From the NCBI RefSeq assembly GCF_019720915.1, contig NZ_JAHKSI010000007.1, forward strand, positions 1 to 64,000: a stretch of DNA of 64,000 nt, written 5' to 3'. Positions 17,889-25,637 of this stretch are shown piece after piece (the first letter of the stretch is position 1; every line of letters starts with the position of its first letter). The stretch comes from Alkalihalobacillus sp. TS-13 (GTDB lineage: Bacteria; Bacillota; Bacilli; Bacillales; Fictibacillaceae). The notes below the pieces were generated by a model. The model had not been told where the DNA came from, ran no database searches, and worked only from the letters and a program-made list of their open reading frames with translations. Both the position numbers and the translations under genes were made by a program.

Positions 17889-19115
17889 TTAAGTCGAACC
17901 CTTTATCCGGTTAATTTCTTCCATCATACGCTTTTTCCGCAGCTTTTTCTTCTTCCGTCTTCTCCTTTTTCTAATGAAGTTCCATACGAACAACACGATA
18001 AGGAGGAGTAAACTTCCTTTCAATAAAACAGAAAACAAGGAATTGCCTTCAGCATCCTCAACCTTCACACTTCCGATCGCTTCTTTAATTGCTCCGCTCT
18101 TTTTTGTGTCTGGAACGAGCGGGAAAGAAGCGATTTCTTCATCTACATCATTTTTGATGATTAGATTTCCATCTTCATTTACTTTCGCTTCAAAGCCTTC
18201 ATTGATTTTATGAGTGAATAATTTATCTTCGTTCAGTTTTATTTCTTTCCCATCAACATTTGTAAAGACCGTACCTTTTTCGATTTTTTCCGTTTCATAA
18301 TGTTCGAATCCATAATTCAACAGCTCGATTGTATCCTGATAGGCTTGTTCGGATGAATCGTTTTTCATCGTAACAACGATTAAAGAGGTACCGTTCCGTT
18401 CGGCAGCTGTTACGAGCGTATGCTTAGATTTGCTCGTGTAACCATTCTTGACGCCGATTGCTCCATCATAACGCCATAAAAGCTTATGGTGATTATAAAG
18501 GGTGGTTTCCCATCCTGCACCCTTCCAATCGAACTCTTTCGTACGGACAATTTCCTTGAACTCATCAAACTGCATCGCATATCGTGTGAATTCAGCCATA
18601 TCTGCAGCCGTTGAATAATGATCGTCATCAGGCAGCCCATTCGGATTCACAAAATGGGTGTTTTTTAATCCAAGTTCCTCTTTCGCAAATTCATTCATAT
18701 CTTGTGCGAACGCTTCTTCACTTCCTGATAGATGTTCAGCAATAGCGACGGCTGCATCATTCCCGGAATTGATCATCAATCCCTGTACAAGCTGGCGCAA
18801 TGTCATCTGCTCCCCTTCTACCAGATATACCTGCGTACCCGGTACAGAGGCTGCATTCTCACTTATGGTCACTACGTCATCCATTTTTCCAGACTCGATT
18901 GCCATAATCGCGGTTACGATTTTCGTAATACTCGCCGGATACATTCGTTTATCAGGATTTTCTTCTGCTAATACTTCACCAGTTTTTGCATCGATTAAAA
19001 TGGAGGTCTCACTTAAAAGATCTGTTGGTTCATCGTCTTCTGCATAAATGTTTTCTGGGAGTATCCAAACAAAACTTAAAAGAAGAGACACAACTAATAC
19101 GGTTATCCTTTTCAT
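17889..19115 (-). CDS. D-alanyl-D-alanine carboxypeptidase (DacF/PBP5-like)
   Basis: A 408-residue low-molecular-weight penicillin-binding protein trimming peptidoglycan pentapeptides. It has a signal peptide (residues 1-25), the SITK active-site tetrad (SxxK, nucleophile Ser about 62), the SGN motif in MINSGNDAA, and a third motif KNG (VKNGYTSKSK) where KTG is usual. A C-terminal PBP5-type beta domain is followed by a membrane helix (LLKGSLLLLIVLFVWNF) and an extremely basic cytoplasmic tail (RKRRRRKKKKLRKKR). That true transmembrane anchor differs from the amphipathic helix of classical PBP5. Confidence 0.9.
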   Translation of the reverse strand: MKRITVLVVSLLLSFVWILPENIYAEDDEPTDLLSETSILIDAKTGEVLAEENPDKRMYPASITKIVTAIMAIESGKMDDVVTISENAASVPGTQVYLVEGEQMTLRQLVQGLMINSGNDAAVAIAEHLSGSEEAFAQDMNEFAKEELGLKNTHFVNPNGLPDDDHYSTAADMAEFTRYAMQFDEFKEIVRTKEFDWKGAGWETTLYNHHKLLWRYDGAIGVKNGYTSKSKHTLVTAAERNGTSLIVVTMKNDSSEQAYQDTIELLNYGFEHYETEKIEKGTVFTNVDGKEIKLNEDKLFTHKINEGFEAKVNEDGNLIIKNDVDEEIASFPLVPDTKKSGAIKEAIGSVKVEDAEGNSLFSVLLKGSLLLLIVLFVWNFIRKRRRRKKKKLRKKRMMEEINRIKGST

Positions 19116-19287
19116 TTTTCGCGTGCCCCTATAAAAGATTTTTGGTCCAACAATAGCATTCGTATAAGATAGAGATTTTGACAGGACATCACACCAATTA
19201 CCATTTTCTTTTAATTTCAGGGCATTCGCAAAACAATATTTTCCATTTCCTCTTATTTTACAGAATTTTTAATATGTTTTCTTTTCA

Positions 19288-19674
19288 TTAAGGTTGTTTG
19301 ATGTATTCCGAAAGAAAAACGAAATCTTCAGGGAAAGACAAATCAAGTGTTTGCAGTTCTTTTAAGGACACCCATTTAATATCATGAATTAATTCATCTG
19401 GATCCTGGATCTTCATCTCTCCACCTGTGATCTGGACACGAAAGTAATGGACTTTAACATCGATGCCGAAACTTTGCCCTTTTTTCACGAATAACGACCG
19501 CTGAATATCACCGAGGTATCCCGTTTCTTCTTCTAGTTCACGTAAACAACATGCTTCGTAGGACTCCTTATCAAACTTTTCTCCGGATGGAATCGTCCAT
19601 AGCTTCTCTTCACCTTGTTGTACCATCAAAAGCTTTCGGTCCTTCACACAAACAGCAGCTGAGCCTTTCCACAT
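19288..19674 (-). CDS. Nudix hydrolase
   Basis: A 128-residue Nudix protein hydrolysing a nucleoside diphosphate linked to another moiety; substrate not predictable. The complete Nudix box Gx5Ex7REUxEExGU spans residues 31-53 (GEKFDKE...RELEEETGY). It is preceded by GAGAGGAGTG and stands alone. Confidence 0.9.
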   Translation of the reverse strand: MWKGSAAVCVKDRKLLMVQQGEEKLWTIPSGEKFDKESYEACCLRELEEETGYLGDIQRSLFVKKGQSFGIDVKVHYFRVQITGGEMKIQDPDELIHDIKWVSLKELQTLDLSFPEDFVFLSEYIKQP

Positions 19675-19748
19675 TCTGACCCACTCCTCTCAACCACTAA
19701 TTTGCTGTTCATCTTATATCCCCTGTTCCACAATTTGAACAATCCGTG

Positions 19749-19872
19749 AAAAAAGACTGTCCCATAAGCGTCTGAGTCTCCCCGAACTTAACAACATTTT
19801 GAGAAAAATCGTGTTTTTGAAACAAAATGTTGTGTGTTGGAGGTGTCTGACACTTATTTTGGGACAGTCCCT
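19749..19872 (-). terminator. Long nested palindrome downstream of the 268-aa gene
   Basis: Outer arms GGGACTGTCCCA-like/TGGGACAGTC and inner arms CAACATTTTG/CAAAATGTTG form a nested hairpin which, read on the minus strand, ends in TTTTTT. It lies just past the stop of the gene at 19889 and shares the GGGACAG arm with other hairpins in this window. Confidence 0.65.
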
Positions 19873-19888
19873 TTGGAATCAGTTCAAT

Positions 19889-20695
19889 TTAATAGAAGCT
19901 AACGCACCGTCTTGGTTTTCTCCGCTTCGTGATGATTTCTCTTCCAGTTTGTAAATCCAAGGACGAATACCGATCAGATCGACCCGTTTTCACGTCCAAC
20001 TCTTGTATCAGAATCTCTTCACCATCCTTGAATAGAAACCTTGGGCAGATGGATACATCATATTCCTTTACAAGATCAAACTCATCATTGAGCCTCAGGA
20101 TCTTTTTCGGGCTTCTTTCTGTCAGTGGATATGCGGATATGAACAGATCATTCTGTAAAACCAATATATCTGCAGGTGCAAAATGAGTACCGAGCTCGAC
20201 AAAATCAATTGATCTGCCACTTAGGATATACAACCTGGCCATATCAAGATCAACTACGTACGCCGAAACACAGACTGAATTGTTGTACATGTTGACATCC
20301 CAAATGAATCCATCAATCTCCCATTCTTCCACCAACTCTAAAGTTGCTTTGGAATATTGATACACTGACCCCGTTTCACCATCTCCTTCACAAGCGATTA
20401 CCACATGATCAGGAAATTCATAAATATTCGGAGTACCATAAAGTTTCTTTTTTACGACTGTATCATTGTTCGGATTGACAGCTACAAGATCAATATAGCC
20501 CTTTTTATCAACACGGTTGTAAAACCACTTGTTCTGGTGATCATCAGTAAGTAAATCCTTCGTATTATCTTGGGTAAATTTCACTGTTTTTCTATTTAAA
20601 GTTTTTGATCTTTTTCCAATTCCCAGGTCAACAGAAGCATAAAACGGGTCTTTTGATTCACGTTTATCATGGATGAAACTGTTCATTTTTCCCAT
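19889..20695 (-). CDS. Uncharacterised cytosolic protein, probable beta-propeller fold
   Basis: 268 residues, not recognised. There is no signal peptide or membrane helix. The sequence alternates short hydrophobic beta strands with D/N/G turns (for example PDHVVIACEGDGETGSVYQY, WDVNMYNNSVCVSAYVVD and DILVLQNDLFISAYPL), as in propeller or WD-like folds. TAGGAGGATAGCATA precedes the ATG at ideal spacing, so it is very probably expressed. It is divergent from the HTH-TPR receptor gene and shares its regulatory region, which contains two palindromes (20740-20760, 20781-20803). It may be a target of that regulator; inference only. Confidence 0.7.
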   Translation of the reverse strand: MGKMNSFIHDKRESKDPFYASVDLGIGKRSKTLNRKTVKFTQDNTKDLLTDDHQNKWFYNRVDKKGYIDLVAVNPNNDTVVKKKLYGTPNIYEFPDHVVIACEGDGETGSVYQYSKATLELVEEWEIDGFIWDVNMYNNSVCVSAYVVDLDMARLYILSGRSIDFVELGTHFAPADILVLQNDLFISAYPLTERSPKKILRLNDEFDLVKEYDVSICPRFLFKDGEEILIQELDVKTGRSDRYSSLDLQTGREIITKRRKPRRCVSFY

Positions 20696-20739
20696 TATGC
20701 TATCCTCCTATTCATGTCATAATTAAAACAAGAACATTC

Positions 20740-20760
20740 TTACTACAATCATTGTAATAA
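20740..20760. promoter_or_regulatory. Near-perfect palindrome around ACAATCATTGT
   Basis: TTACTACAAT and ATTGTAATAA flank a central C, giving a 21-bp inverted repeat with one mismatched pair. It lies in the divergent region between the 268-aa gene and the receptor gene and could be an operator. Confidence 0.45.
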
Positions 20761-20780
20761 TTTTTCCAAAATACAGAAAA

Positions 20781-20815
20781 ACTAGTTTGAAAGACTAACT
20801 AGTAAACATATTTTG
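20781..20815 (+). promoter_or_regulatory. Receptor promoter with ACTAGTT-N9-AACTAGT operator
   Basis: Perfect 7-bp arms ACTAGTT (20781-20787) and AACTAGT (20797-20803) are separated by 9 nt. A plausible promoter, TTGAAA (20787-20792) and TATTTT (20809-20814), places the palindrome over the -35 and spacer. A dimeric HTH regulator such as the adjacent receptor could bind here. Confidence 0.5.
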
Positions 20816-20934
20816 TGTTATATTTATTTTATCAAAGGAACATATGGTCCTGTATTGGGAAAAATGGTAGTTTTGATAGACGATATTTGATGGTTTTTCG
20901 GGTCAATTTTCCCAAGTTTGGGAGGGGGGATATT

Positions 20935-22191
20935 TTGATAGGACAACGAATAAGATATTACAGGAAAACAAAAGGCCTCACTCAGGAAGAATTAGCTAGG
21001 GGAATTTGCTCCGTATCGTATCTTAGTAAAATCGAAAATGGAGACGCCAAATCTAGTGAAGACGTCATTGAACTGCTCTGTGAAAGGCTTGGGATCTCTC
21101 CCACTGAAGAGCAGTTAGATGTAAATATACTTGGATTACTAAATGAGTGGAATTACTTAATTATTCTTCGGAAGTATGAAGAAGCAGAAGAACTTCATTT
21201 AAAAATAAAAAAGTATCTTCCTTTTATAGAAGATCCTCTACTTCTTACAAGATACGATTTGTTTTTAATAAGGTTTTACTTAATAAAAAACAATTTAGAT
21301 GAGGCAAAACCTCTGATAAAAAAAATTAGTAAACTGCAAGAAACGTATCAAGACCCTTCCATAAACTTCTATTACTATTTTATAAAGGGCTTTTATTACT
21401 ATTATGTAAAGGAATATTCTGAAGCAATTATCCATTTCGAAAAAGCCGAGGGTAATTTACAACAAACTCCACTTAACCAGGTTGAGGTTGGAGTCTTTTA
21501 TTACAGTATAGCTTTATCTCATAGTTATTTATTCCACAGTACTTCTGTTATGACCTACGCTTACAAAGCACTGGAAATATTTGATAGAGAATATAACTTC
21601 AGCAGGAGTTCTGATTGTCAAATCTTACTTGGTATAGCAAATCGTCGTATAAAAAGTTATTCACAAGCAGAGTATCATTTTAATCAAGCATTAAAGTTTG
21701 CTGAATCTTTTAATGATAATCGCAGCTTAGGTATGATTTACCATAATATAGGGTTTGTCTACAGTAATAAAGGACAGCCTGAAACAGCTATACAATACTA
21801 CATGAAAAGCTTATCTATTAAAGATAAGTACGATAATTCAAACGTATATATTACTTATTATCTGATCGCTAAAGAGCATTTAAATTTAGATGAGTTGGAG
21901 CTTTCAAGACAGTGGTTAGATAAAGTTAAGAAACAATTGAAAGTAAAGAACAATGAAGAATATGAAATACATGCAAAGATATTAGAATATAGGTTAGAAG
22001 ATGCTTTTAATAAGGAATTTGAAGTTTACCTTAAAAAGGTAGCTATCCCATACTTCCAAAACAAAAATATTTTTGAGCATGTTAGCGAATACTCGTCCCT
22101 CTTGGCTGATTACTATTATAATAATTCACAATATAAGAGTTCTAGTGAGTATTACAAATTAGCTTTAGTTACTAATAAAAAATTCACATAA
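20935..22191 (+). CDS. NprR/PlcR-like HTH-TPR quorum-sensing receptor
   Basis: 418 residues with an N-terminal XRE-type helix-turn-helix (about 2-55; QRIRYYRKTKGLTQEELARG, SYLSKIENG) and then tetratricopeptide-like repeats to the C-terminus (clear at YSEAIIHFEKAEGNL, YSQAEYHFNQALKFAESFND and LGMIYHNIGFVYSNKGQPET). This is the RNPP layout, and the length matches NprR (about 423 aa) rather than PlcR (285). RNPP receptors bind re-imported peptide pheromones and change DNA binding or partner choice. The TTG start is chosen because GGGAGGGGGG lies 5 nt upstream. The region is visibly more AT-rich than its neighbours, suggesting transfer. The propeptide gene follows after 13 nt. Confidence 0.85.
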   Translation: MIGQRIRYYRKTKGLTQEELARGICSVSYLSKIENGDAKSSEDVIELLCERLGISPTEEQLDVNILGLLNEWNYLIILRKYEEAEELHLKIKKYLPFIEDPLLLTRYDLFLIRFYLIKNNLDEAKPLIKKISKLQETYQDPSINFYYYFIKGFYYYYVKEYSEAIIHFEKAEGNLQQTPLNQVEVGVFYYSIALSHSYLFHSTSVMTYAYKALEIFDREYNFSRSSDCQILLGIANRRIKSYSQAEYHFNQALKFAESFNDNRSLGMIYHNIGFVYSNKGQPETAIQYYMKSLSIKDKYDNSNVYITYYLIAKEHLNLDELELSRQWLDKVKKQLKVKNNEEYEIHAKILEYRLEDAFNKEFEVYLKKVAIPYFQNKNIFEHVSEYSSLLADYYYNNSQYKSSSEYYKLALVTNKKFT

Positions 22192-22204
22192 AAGGGTGTG
22201 TAAA

Positions 22205-22549
22205 ATGAAAAGAATTTTAAAGTCTATAACACTACTTCTTTCATTAAGTTTAATCATGGTTAGTGGTTCGATGTGGGCACCGCATAATTTAAACAAAGAC
22301 TTGCAAGTATATGATGAGAATCCACCTATGTATAAATCTACGGTGGCGTTTGATGAAAACCCTCCACCAAAGAGCAGTTCAGCTGTTGCTTATGACGAAA
22401 ATCCACCGATGAGCAGTTCAGCGGTTGCTTATGACGAAAATCCGCCGATGAGCAGTTCGGCTGTTGCTTATGATGAAAACCCACCTATGAGCAGTTCAGC
22501 GGTTACTTATGACGAAAACCCACCCATGTTCAAGTCTCTTACTTTATAA
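22205..22549 (+). CDS. Secreted pheromone precursor with six tandem YDENPPM-type peptides
   Basis: 114 residues. A basic-hydrophobic signal peptide (KRILKSITLLLSLSLIMVSG, about 1-25) is followed by six copies of a [YF]DENPP[MP] core at residues 36-42, 49-55, 63-69, 76-82, 89-95 and 102-108, joined by SSSAV-type linkers. Copies 3-5 are identical 13-residue units (VAYDENPPMSSSA), yet their codons differ only synonymously. Start at ATG 22205, with AAGGGTG upstream; the upstream in-frame GTG is less likely. Its place directly after an RNPP-type receptor, signal peptide and repeat structure suggest export, proteolytic release of short peptides, re-import and receptor binding. I know of no described member with this peptide. 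Confidence 0.8.
   Translation: MKRILKSITLLLSLSLIMVSGSMWAPHNLNKDLQVYDENPPMYKSTVAFDENPPPKSSSAVAYDENPPMSSSAVAYDENPPMSSSAVAYDENPPMSSSAVTYDENPPMFKSLTL
22307..22528 (+). repeat. Tandem 39-bp coding repeats in the propeptide gene
   Basis: Three perfect-length 39-bp units (13 codons) plus three diverged or length-altered units (12, 14 and a final partial). Differences among the central units are all at third codon positions or in synonymous serine/alanine codons. Confidence 0.9.
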
Positions 22550-22583
22550 TGAGGCACAGAAAAAGTACTTAAAGCTTAATCGT

Positions 22584-22614
22584 AGAAGGCATCTAAAAAG
22601 TGCCTTCTTTTTTT
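22584..22614 (+). terminator. Terminator of the receptor-propeptide operon
   Basis: AGAAGGCA (22584-22591) and TGCCTTCT (22601-22608) form a hairpin followed by a seven-T run. Confidence 0.85.
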
Positions 22615-22639
22615 GGCTCTTTTAAATGGTAAAGTTGAT

Positions 22640-22965
22640 TTGTTCAGAAATTTCTTTGAGCGGAATTCACGACACTCCTGCAGGAATAGCGAGTCAGGCG
22701 AGACCCTGCAGCGAGGAACTCGCGAGGAGGCTTGCGGAAGTGAGTTAATACAGGGAAACGACCATTCACTTGGATCACTTCAAACTTCCTGCAGCGGTCG
22801 ACACAGTGAATGACACCTTGTGTGGGAGCCCACGCAGAACCAAGTTTTTGTTTGGTTCGATCCTCCTCGTCCGTTCTCCAGTGACCTACGTGACTAATCG
22901 GGTCGCTTCCGCTTTTCGTTTGCCCGCGGAAAGGGAGTGAATTTCGCATAAATCAATATGAAAGA
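22640..22965 (+). repeat. Modular GC-rich intergenic repeat (copy 3)
   Basis: Forward copy with modules A and B: ACGACACTCCTGCAGGAA, GCGAGGAACTCGCGAGGAGG, ACTTGGATCACTTCAAAC, CGGTCGACACAGTGA and CCGCGGAAAGGGAGTGAATT occur in order. It fills the gap between the pheromone operon and tag. Confidence 0.85.
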
Positions 22966-22977
22966 ATAAAAGGGTTT

Positions 22978-23490
22978 TTATTTTTTCAAAAAGCATTCTT
23001 CACTGTGGTCTGGTTCTATGAAGCCTGTTGCCATCAGGAAGCTTTCAGCTGTCGTCAGTCCTACGTGTTTGAATGTGGTTTTGATCGCCTTTTGTCTTTC
23101 CTGTTGATCTTCTGGGAGTGAATCGAAATAGTATTTTAGACTTCCATATTTAGAAATCAATTGCTCAGCTACATTAGCATTATGAATGGTTGCTTCAATC
23201 TTCCGGCGGTGACGGACGATGCCTTTATCCTCTAAGAGTGCTTCTACCTTTTCATTTTCATAGCTTTTTACCTTGGCAATCGAAAAGTCATCGAAGGCAT
23301 TACGGAAATTTTCACGTTTATGTAAAATCGTTTTCCAGCTCAATCCTGCTTGAAAAATCTCCAGTGTCAGGGCTTCAAAGAGCTCATCATCCCCTGATAC
23401 AGGTTTCCCCCACTCTTCATCATGGTAACTGATCAATAATGGGTCGTTTTCACACCATCCGCATCTGACAATTGTCCTGGCATCTTCCAT
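22978..23490 (-). CDS. tag: DNA-3-methyladenine glycosylase I
   Basis: 170 residues of the Tag family, excising 3-methyladenine from alkylated DNA. CGWCENDPLLISYHDEEWG at the N-terminus and DHSEECF at the C-terminus carry the Cys/His zinc ligands, and LSWKTILHKRENFRNAFDDF is the conserved helix region. The ATG at 23490 is preferred over 23517 because GGAGGAG precedes it by 7 nt. Confidence 0.93.
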   Translation of the reverse strand: MEDARTIVRCGWCENDPLLISYHDEEWGKPVSGDDELFEALTLEIFQAGLSWKTILHKRENFRNAFDDFSIAKVKSYENEKVEALLEDKGIVRHRRKIEATIHNANVAEQLISKYGSLKYYFDSLPEDQQERQKAIKTTFKHVGLTTAESFLMATGFIEPDHSEECFLKK

Positions 23491-23601
23491 AAAACCACTC
23501 CTCCAGCCTAAACTCATCTATAATAAACAAGTATCTTACACACTACTTTACTCGTTAATCCGCGAGCCGTCTATCACTGCTTTGCAATTTTTTTACAAAG
23601 C

Positions 23602-23628
23602 TGAAACGGATTCGTCGTTGGTTACGTC
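23602..23628 (+). promoter_or_regulatory. ECF-type promoter upstream of the sigma/anti-sigma pair
   Basis: TGAAAC (23602-23607), a 17-nt spacer and CGTC (23625-23628) match extracytoplasmic-function sigma promoters, consistent with autoregulation. Confidence 0.7.
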
Positions 23629-23662
23629 AATAGATTAAAGACATATAAGGGAGGTCAGCAGG

Positions 23663-24253
23663 TTGGAAGAATATCAACCGAGAAATCGGTCTAAGATACA
23701 GCTTGATAACGTGATCGGCCGTTACCCGAAAGAGGAGGTCCTCGAGCATATGATGGACCAGTACGGGGAAAAATTGACTCGCCTAGCTTATACTTATGTA
23801 AAAGATTGGGGCAAAGCCGAGGATATCGTTCAGGAATCCTTTGTCGCCTGTTATACAAAGCTGGATACGTTCCGTGGAGAATCATCCGTAAAAACCTGGA
23901 TCTATCGGATTACGATCAATCGGTGCCACGATTATCATAGGACCTGGTCGTTCAAGAACCTCCATTTTACCGATAAAATCTCTCGTTGGATGAAGGGAGA
24001 AGCACAAACACCTGAGGCTGATCTGATTGCGAAGGATGAAAGTGAAACATTAGCCAAACAAGTACTTACCCTGCCACTTAAATATCGAGAAGTGCTCCTC
24101 TTGTATTATTTCGAGGAGTTATCGATCCAGGAGATCAGCATGATGCTCCTGACAAACGAATCAACGATAAAAACGCGCCTGCATCGAGGCCGGCAGCTTC
24201 TTAAGGAAGTTATTTCATCAGAAGGGAGTATCGGTGATGGAAAATCAACTTAA
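23663..24253 (+). CDS. ECF subfamily RNA polymerase sigma factor
   Basis: 196 residues. Region 2 is EKLTRLAYTYVKDWGKAEDIVQESFVACYTKLDTF and region 4 ends in a helix-turn-helix (LSIQEISMMLLTNESTIKTRLHRGRQLLKE). The start is TTG with GGGAGGTCAGC upstream. It overlaps the next gene, a one-pass membrane protein that is probably its anti-sigma factor. I cannot assign it to a named B. subtilis sigma. Confidence 0.88.
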   Translation: MEEYQPRNRSKIQLDNVIGRYPKEEVLEHMMDQYGEKLTRLAYTYVKDWGKAEDIVQESFVACYTKLDTFRGESSVKTWIYRITINRCHDYHRTWSFKNLHFTDKISRWMKGEAQTPEADLIAKDESETLAKQVLTLPLKYREVLLLYYFEELSIQEISMMLLTNESTIKTRLHRGRQLLKEVISSEGSIGDGKST

Positions 24254-25091
24254 AGATCTGAACAAATCATTGAATCGAATGATGTCCTCCGAAGAACGCT
24301 TCACAGATAAACAAAAACAAAATATCCGGAACGCTATTGCTAAGAAACGATCATTACGATTTTCGTTTATGCATTGGCATTGGAAACCGATACTCAGTAC
24401 TGCAGTGTGTCTTTTTCTTGTGGTTGCAGTCGTTCAGGTTGCAATGGATACCTTCCCATCGAGCAGCAAACATTCTAGTGAATCAAGTGATGTCGGAATC
24501 AATTCAGCAGCGGATAAAAGCGCAAGCCTGGAAAGCGGTGGAACATCCGAAAAAACGATACCTGCTTTAGATGAAGCAGATAAGGGAGATGCCAAACTCA
24601 ATGCAGCGAAAGACGATTTTTCGATAGCTGAAAAAGATGATGGCCAGCAAAAAACGATCTCCGGTCCCTTGTTACCTATAGACGATCATCTAATAACAGT
24701 ATATGAACAGGTGAAAGGCGAGCAGAGCCAGGGTGCACTCAAAGGCCTGCATCCATTTGAGGTCATGCAAATCCATTATCATGCAATCCAACAGAATGAC
24801 TATGAAACCGTGTATATCATGTATTATCAAGACCCCGCTGGATCCATGCCATCCAAAAAGTACTATCTTGATGAAATTGCAAAAGATCCTGTATTGAGCA
24901 AAAATACCGAAAAGAAACTGGAAGAGATCCAGGAGGTGGAGAAATTCAATCAAGTCGTTAAAGAGACACCTATGGATCGAAAAGAAGCGTATATCACATG
25001 GGGCGGAACCGGGGAAAACATGAAGTTTTTCAGGCTCGTCCGAGATGAAACGAAAGATATCTGGGCGGTCTCATGGCTCGCCTCTCAATAA
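24237..25091 (+). CDS. Probable membrane anti-sigma factor
   Basis: About 284 residues: a cytoplasmic N-terminus (about 1-55, MENQLKDLNKSLNRMMSSEERF...), one membrane helix (WKPILSTAVCLFLVVAVVQVAM, about 57-78), a Ser/Lys/Asp-rich linker and an extracytoplasmic domain. That topology and the 17-nt overlap with the ECF sigma gene are typical of anti-sigma factors; the family is not recognised. A GTG directly before the ATG is an alternative start. Confidence 0.72.
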   Translation: MENQLKDLNKSLNRMMSSEERFTDKQKQNIRNAIAKKRSLRFSFMHWHWKPILSTAVCLFLVVAVVQVAMDTFPSSSKHSSESSDVGINSAADKSASLESGGTSEKTIPALDEADKGDAKLNAAKDDFSIAEKDDGQQKTISGPLLPIDDHLITVYEQVKGEQSQGALKGLHPFEVMQIHYHAIQQNDYETVYIMYYQDPAGSMPSKKYYLDEIAKDPVLSKNTEKKLEEIQEVEKFNQVVKETPMDRKEAYITWGGTGENMKFFRLVRDETKDIWAVSWLASQ

Positions 25092-25160
25092 AGAAAACTT
25101 GGCAAAGCTGAGCCATAATTGCACTGATACTGAAGAAAGTATTTCTTTCTTAAAGTGTAA
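25091..25160 (+). repeat. Copy of the AACTTGGCAAAG short repeat
   Basis: Reads AAGAAAACTTGGCAAAGC, then GCTGAGCC, then TGATACTGAAGAAAGTATT, and lies directly behind the anti-sigma stop codon. Confidence 0.75.
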
Positions 25161-25167
25161 ATCAAGA

Positions 25168-25204
25168 AAACCTGAGTGGAAAGGTTCCTTCCATTCAGGT
25201 TTTC
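25168..25204. terminator. Bidirectional terminator
   Basis: AAAACCTGAGTGGAA and TTCCATTCAGGTTTT form a strong hairpin between the convergent ECF operon and the VOC gene. Confidence 0.85.
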
Positions 25205-25214
25205 AGCTTTTTCC

Positions 25215-25619
25215 TCATTTTGGCGCTACGAGTTCAACCTTGATCCGATCGGGATCTTCGAAATAGACGGCGTAATGGTCAGATCCACCTGCATATGGAT
25301 GACGATCCGGATATAAAACCGTCACGCCTCTTTTCTTCAATTCGTCCGTCAACTGATCGACCTGATCCATAGATTCCGCATGGAAGGCTAAATGGTTGAG
25401 ACCGACCCGACGGCGGTGGTACGGAACGGCAATGTATTTCTTTTCGGCTTGGACGAATACAATATACGAATCTTTCAGCTTCCAGCTTCGTCCTTTTTCC
25501 CATTTCTGATATTCGAAATAACCGAGCTCCGGAAGAAGCCATCCCCAGAACTCGATCGTTTTCTCCAGATCAGAGACATATAGTTCAATATGATGGATGA
25601 GACCCTTCTTCCTTTTCAT
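25215..25619 (-). CDS. VOC (glyoxalase/bleomycin resistance fold) family protein
   Basis: 134 residues with one vicinal-oxygen-chelate module: IHHIELYVSDLEKTIEFWGWLLPELGY at the N-terminus, metal-type residues His (HHIEL), His (LNHLAFHAES) and Glu (DRIKVELV). Substrate unknown. The ATG at 25619 is used; the upstream GTG overlaps the AAGGGGTG ribosome site. Confidence 0.85.
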   Translation of the reverse strand: MKRKKGLIHHIELYVSDLEKTIEFWGWLLPELGYFEYQKWEKGRSWKLKDSYIVFVQAEKKYIAVPYHRRRVGLNHLAFHAESMDQVDQLTDELKKRGVTVLYPDRHPYAGGSDHYAVYFEDPDRIKVELVAPK

Positions 25620-25637
25620 TATATCGGTCACCCCTTC

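Noticed and set aside
22307-22528. CRISPR-like array of 39-bp units
   Set aside because: Units are contiguous with no unique spacers, are in phase with codons and belong to a secreted protein gene.
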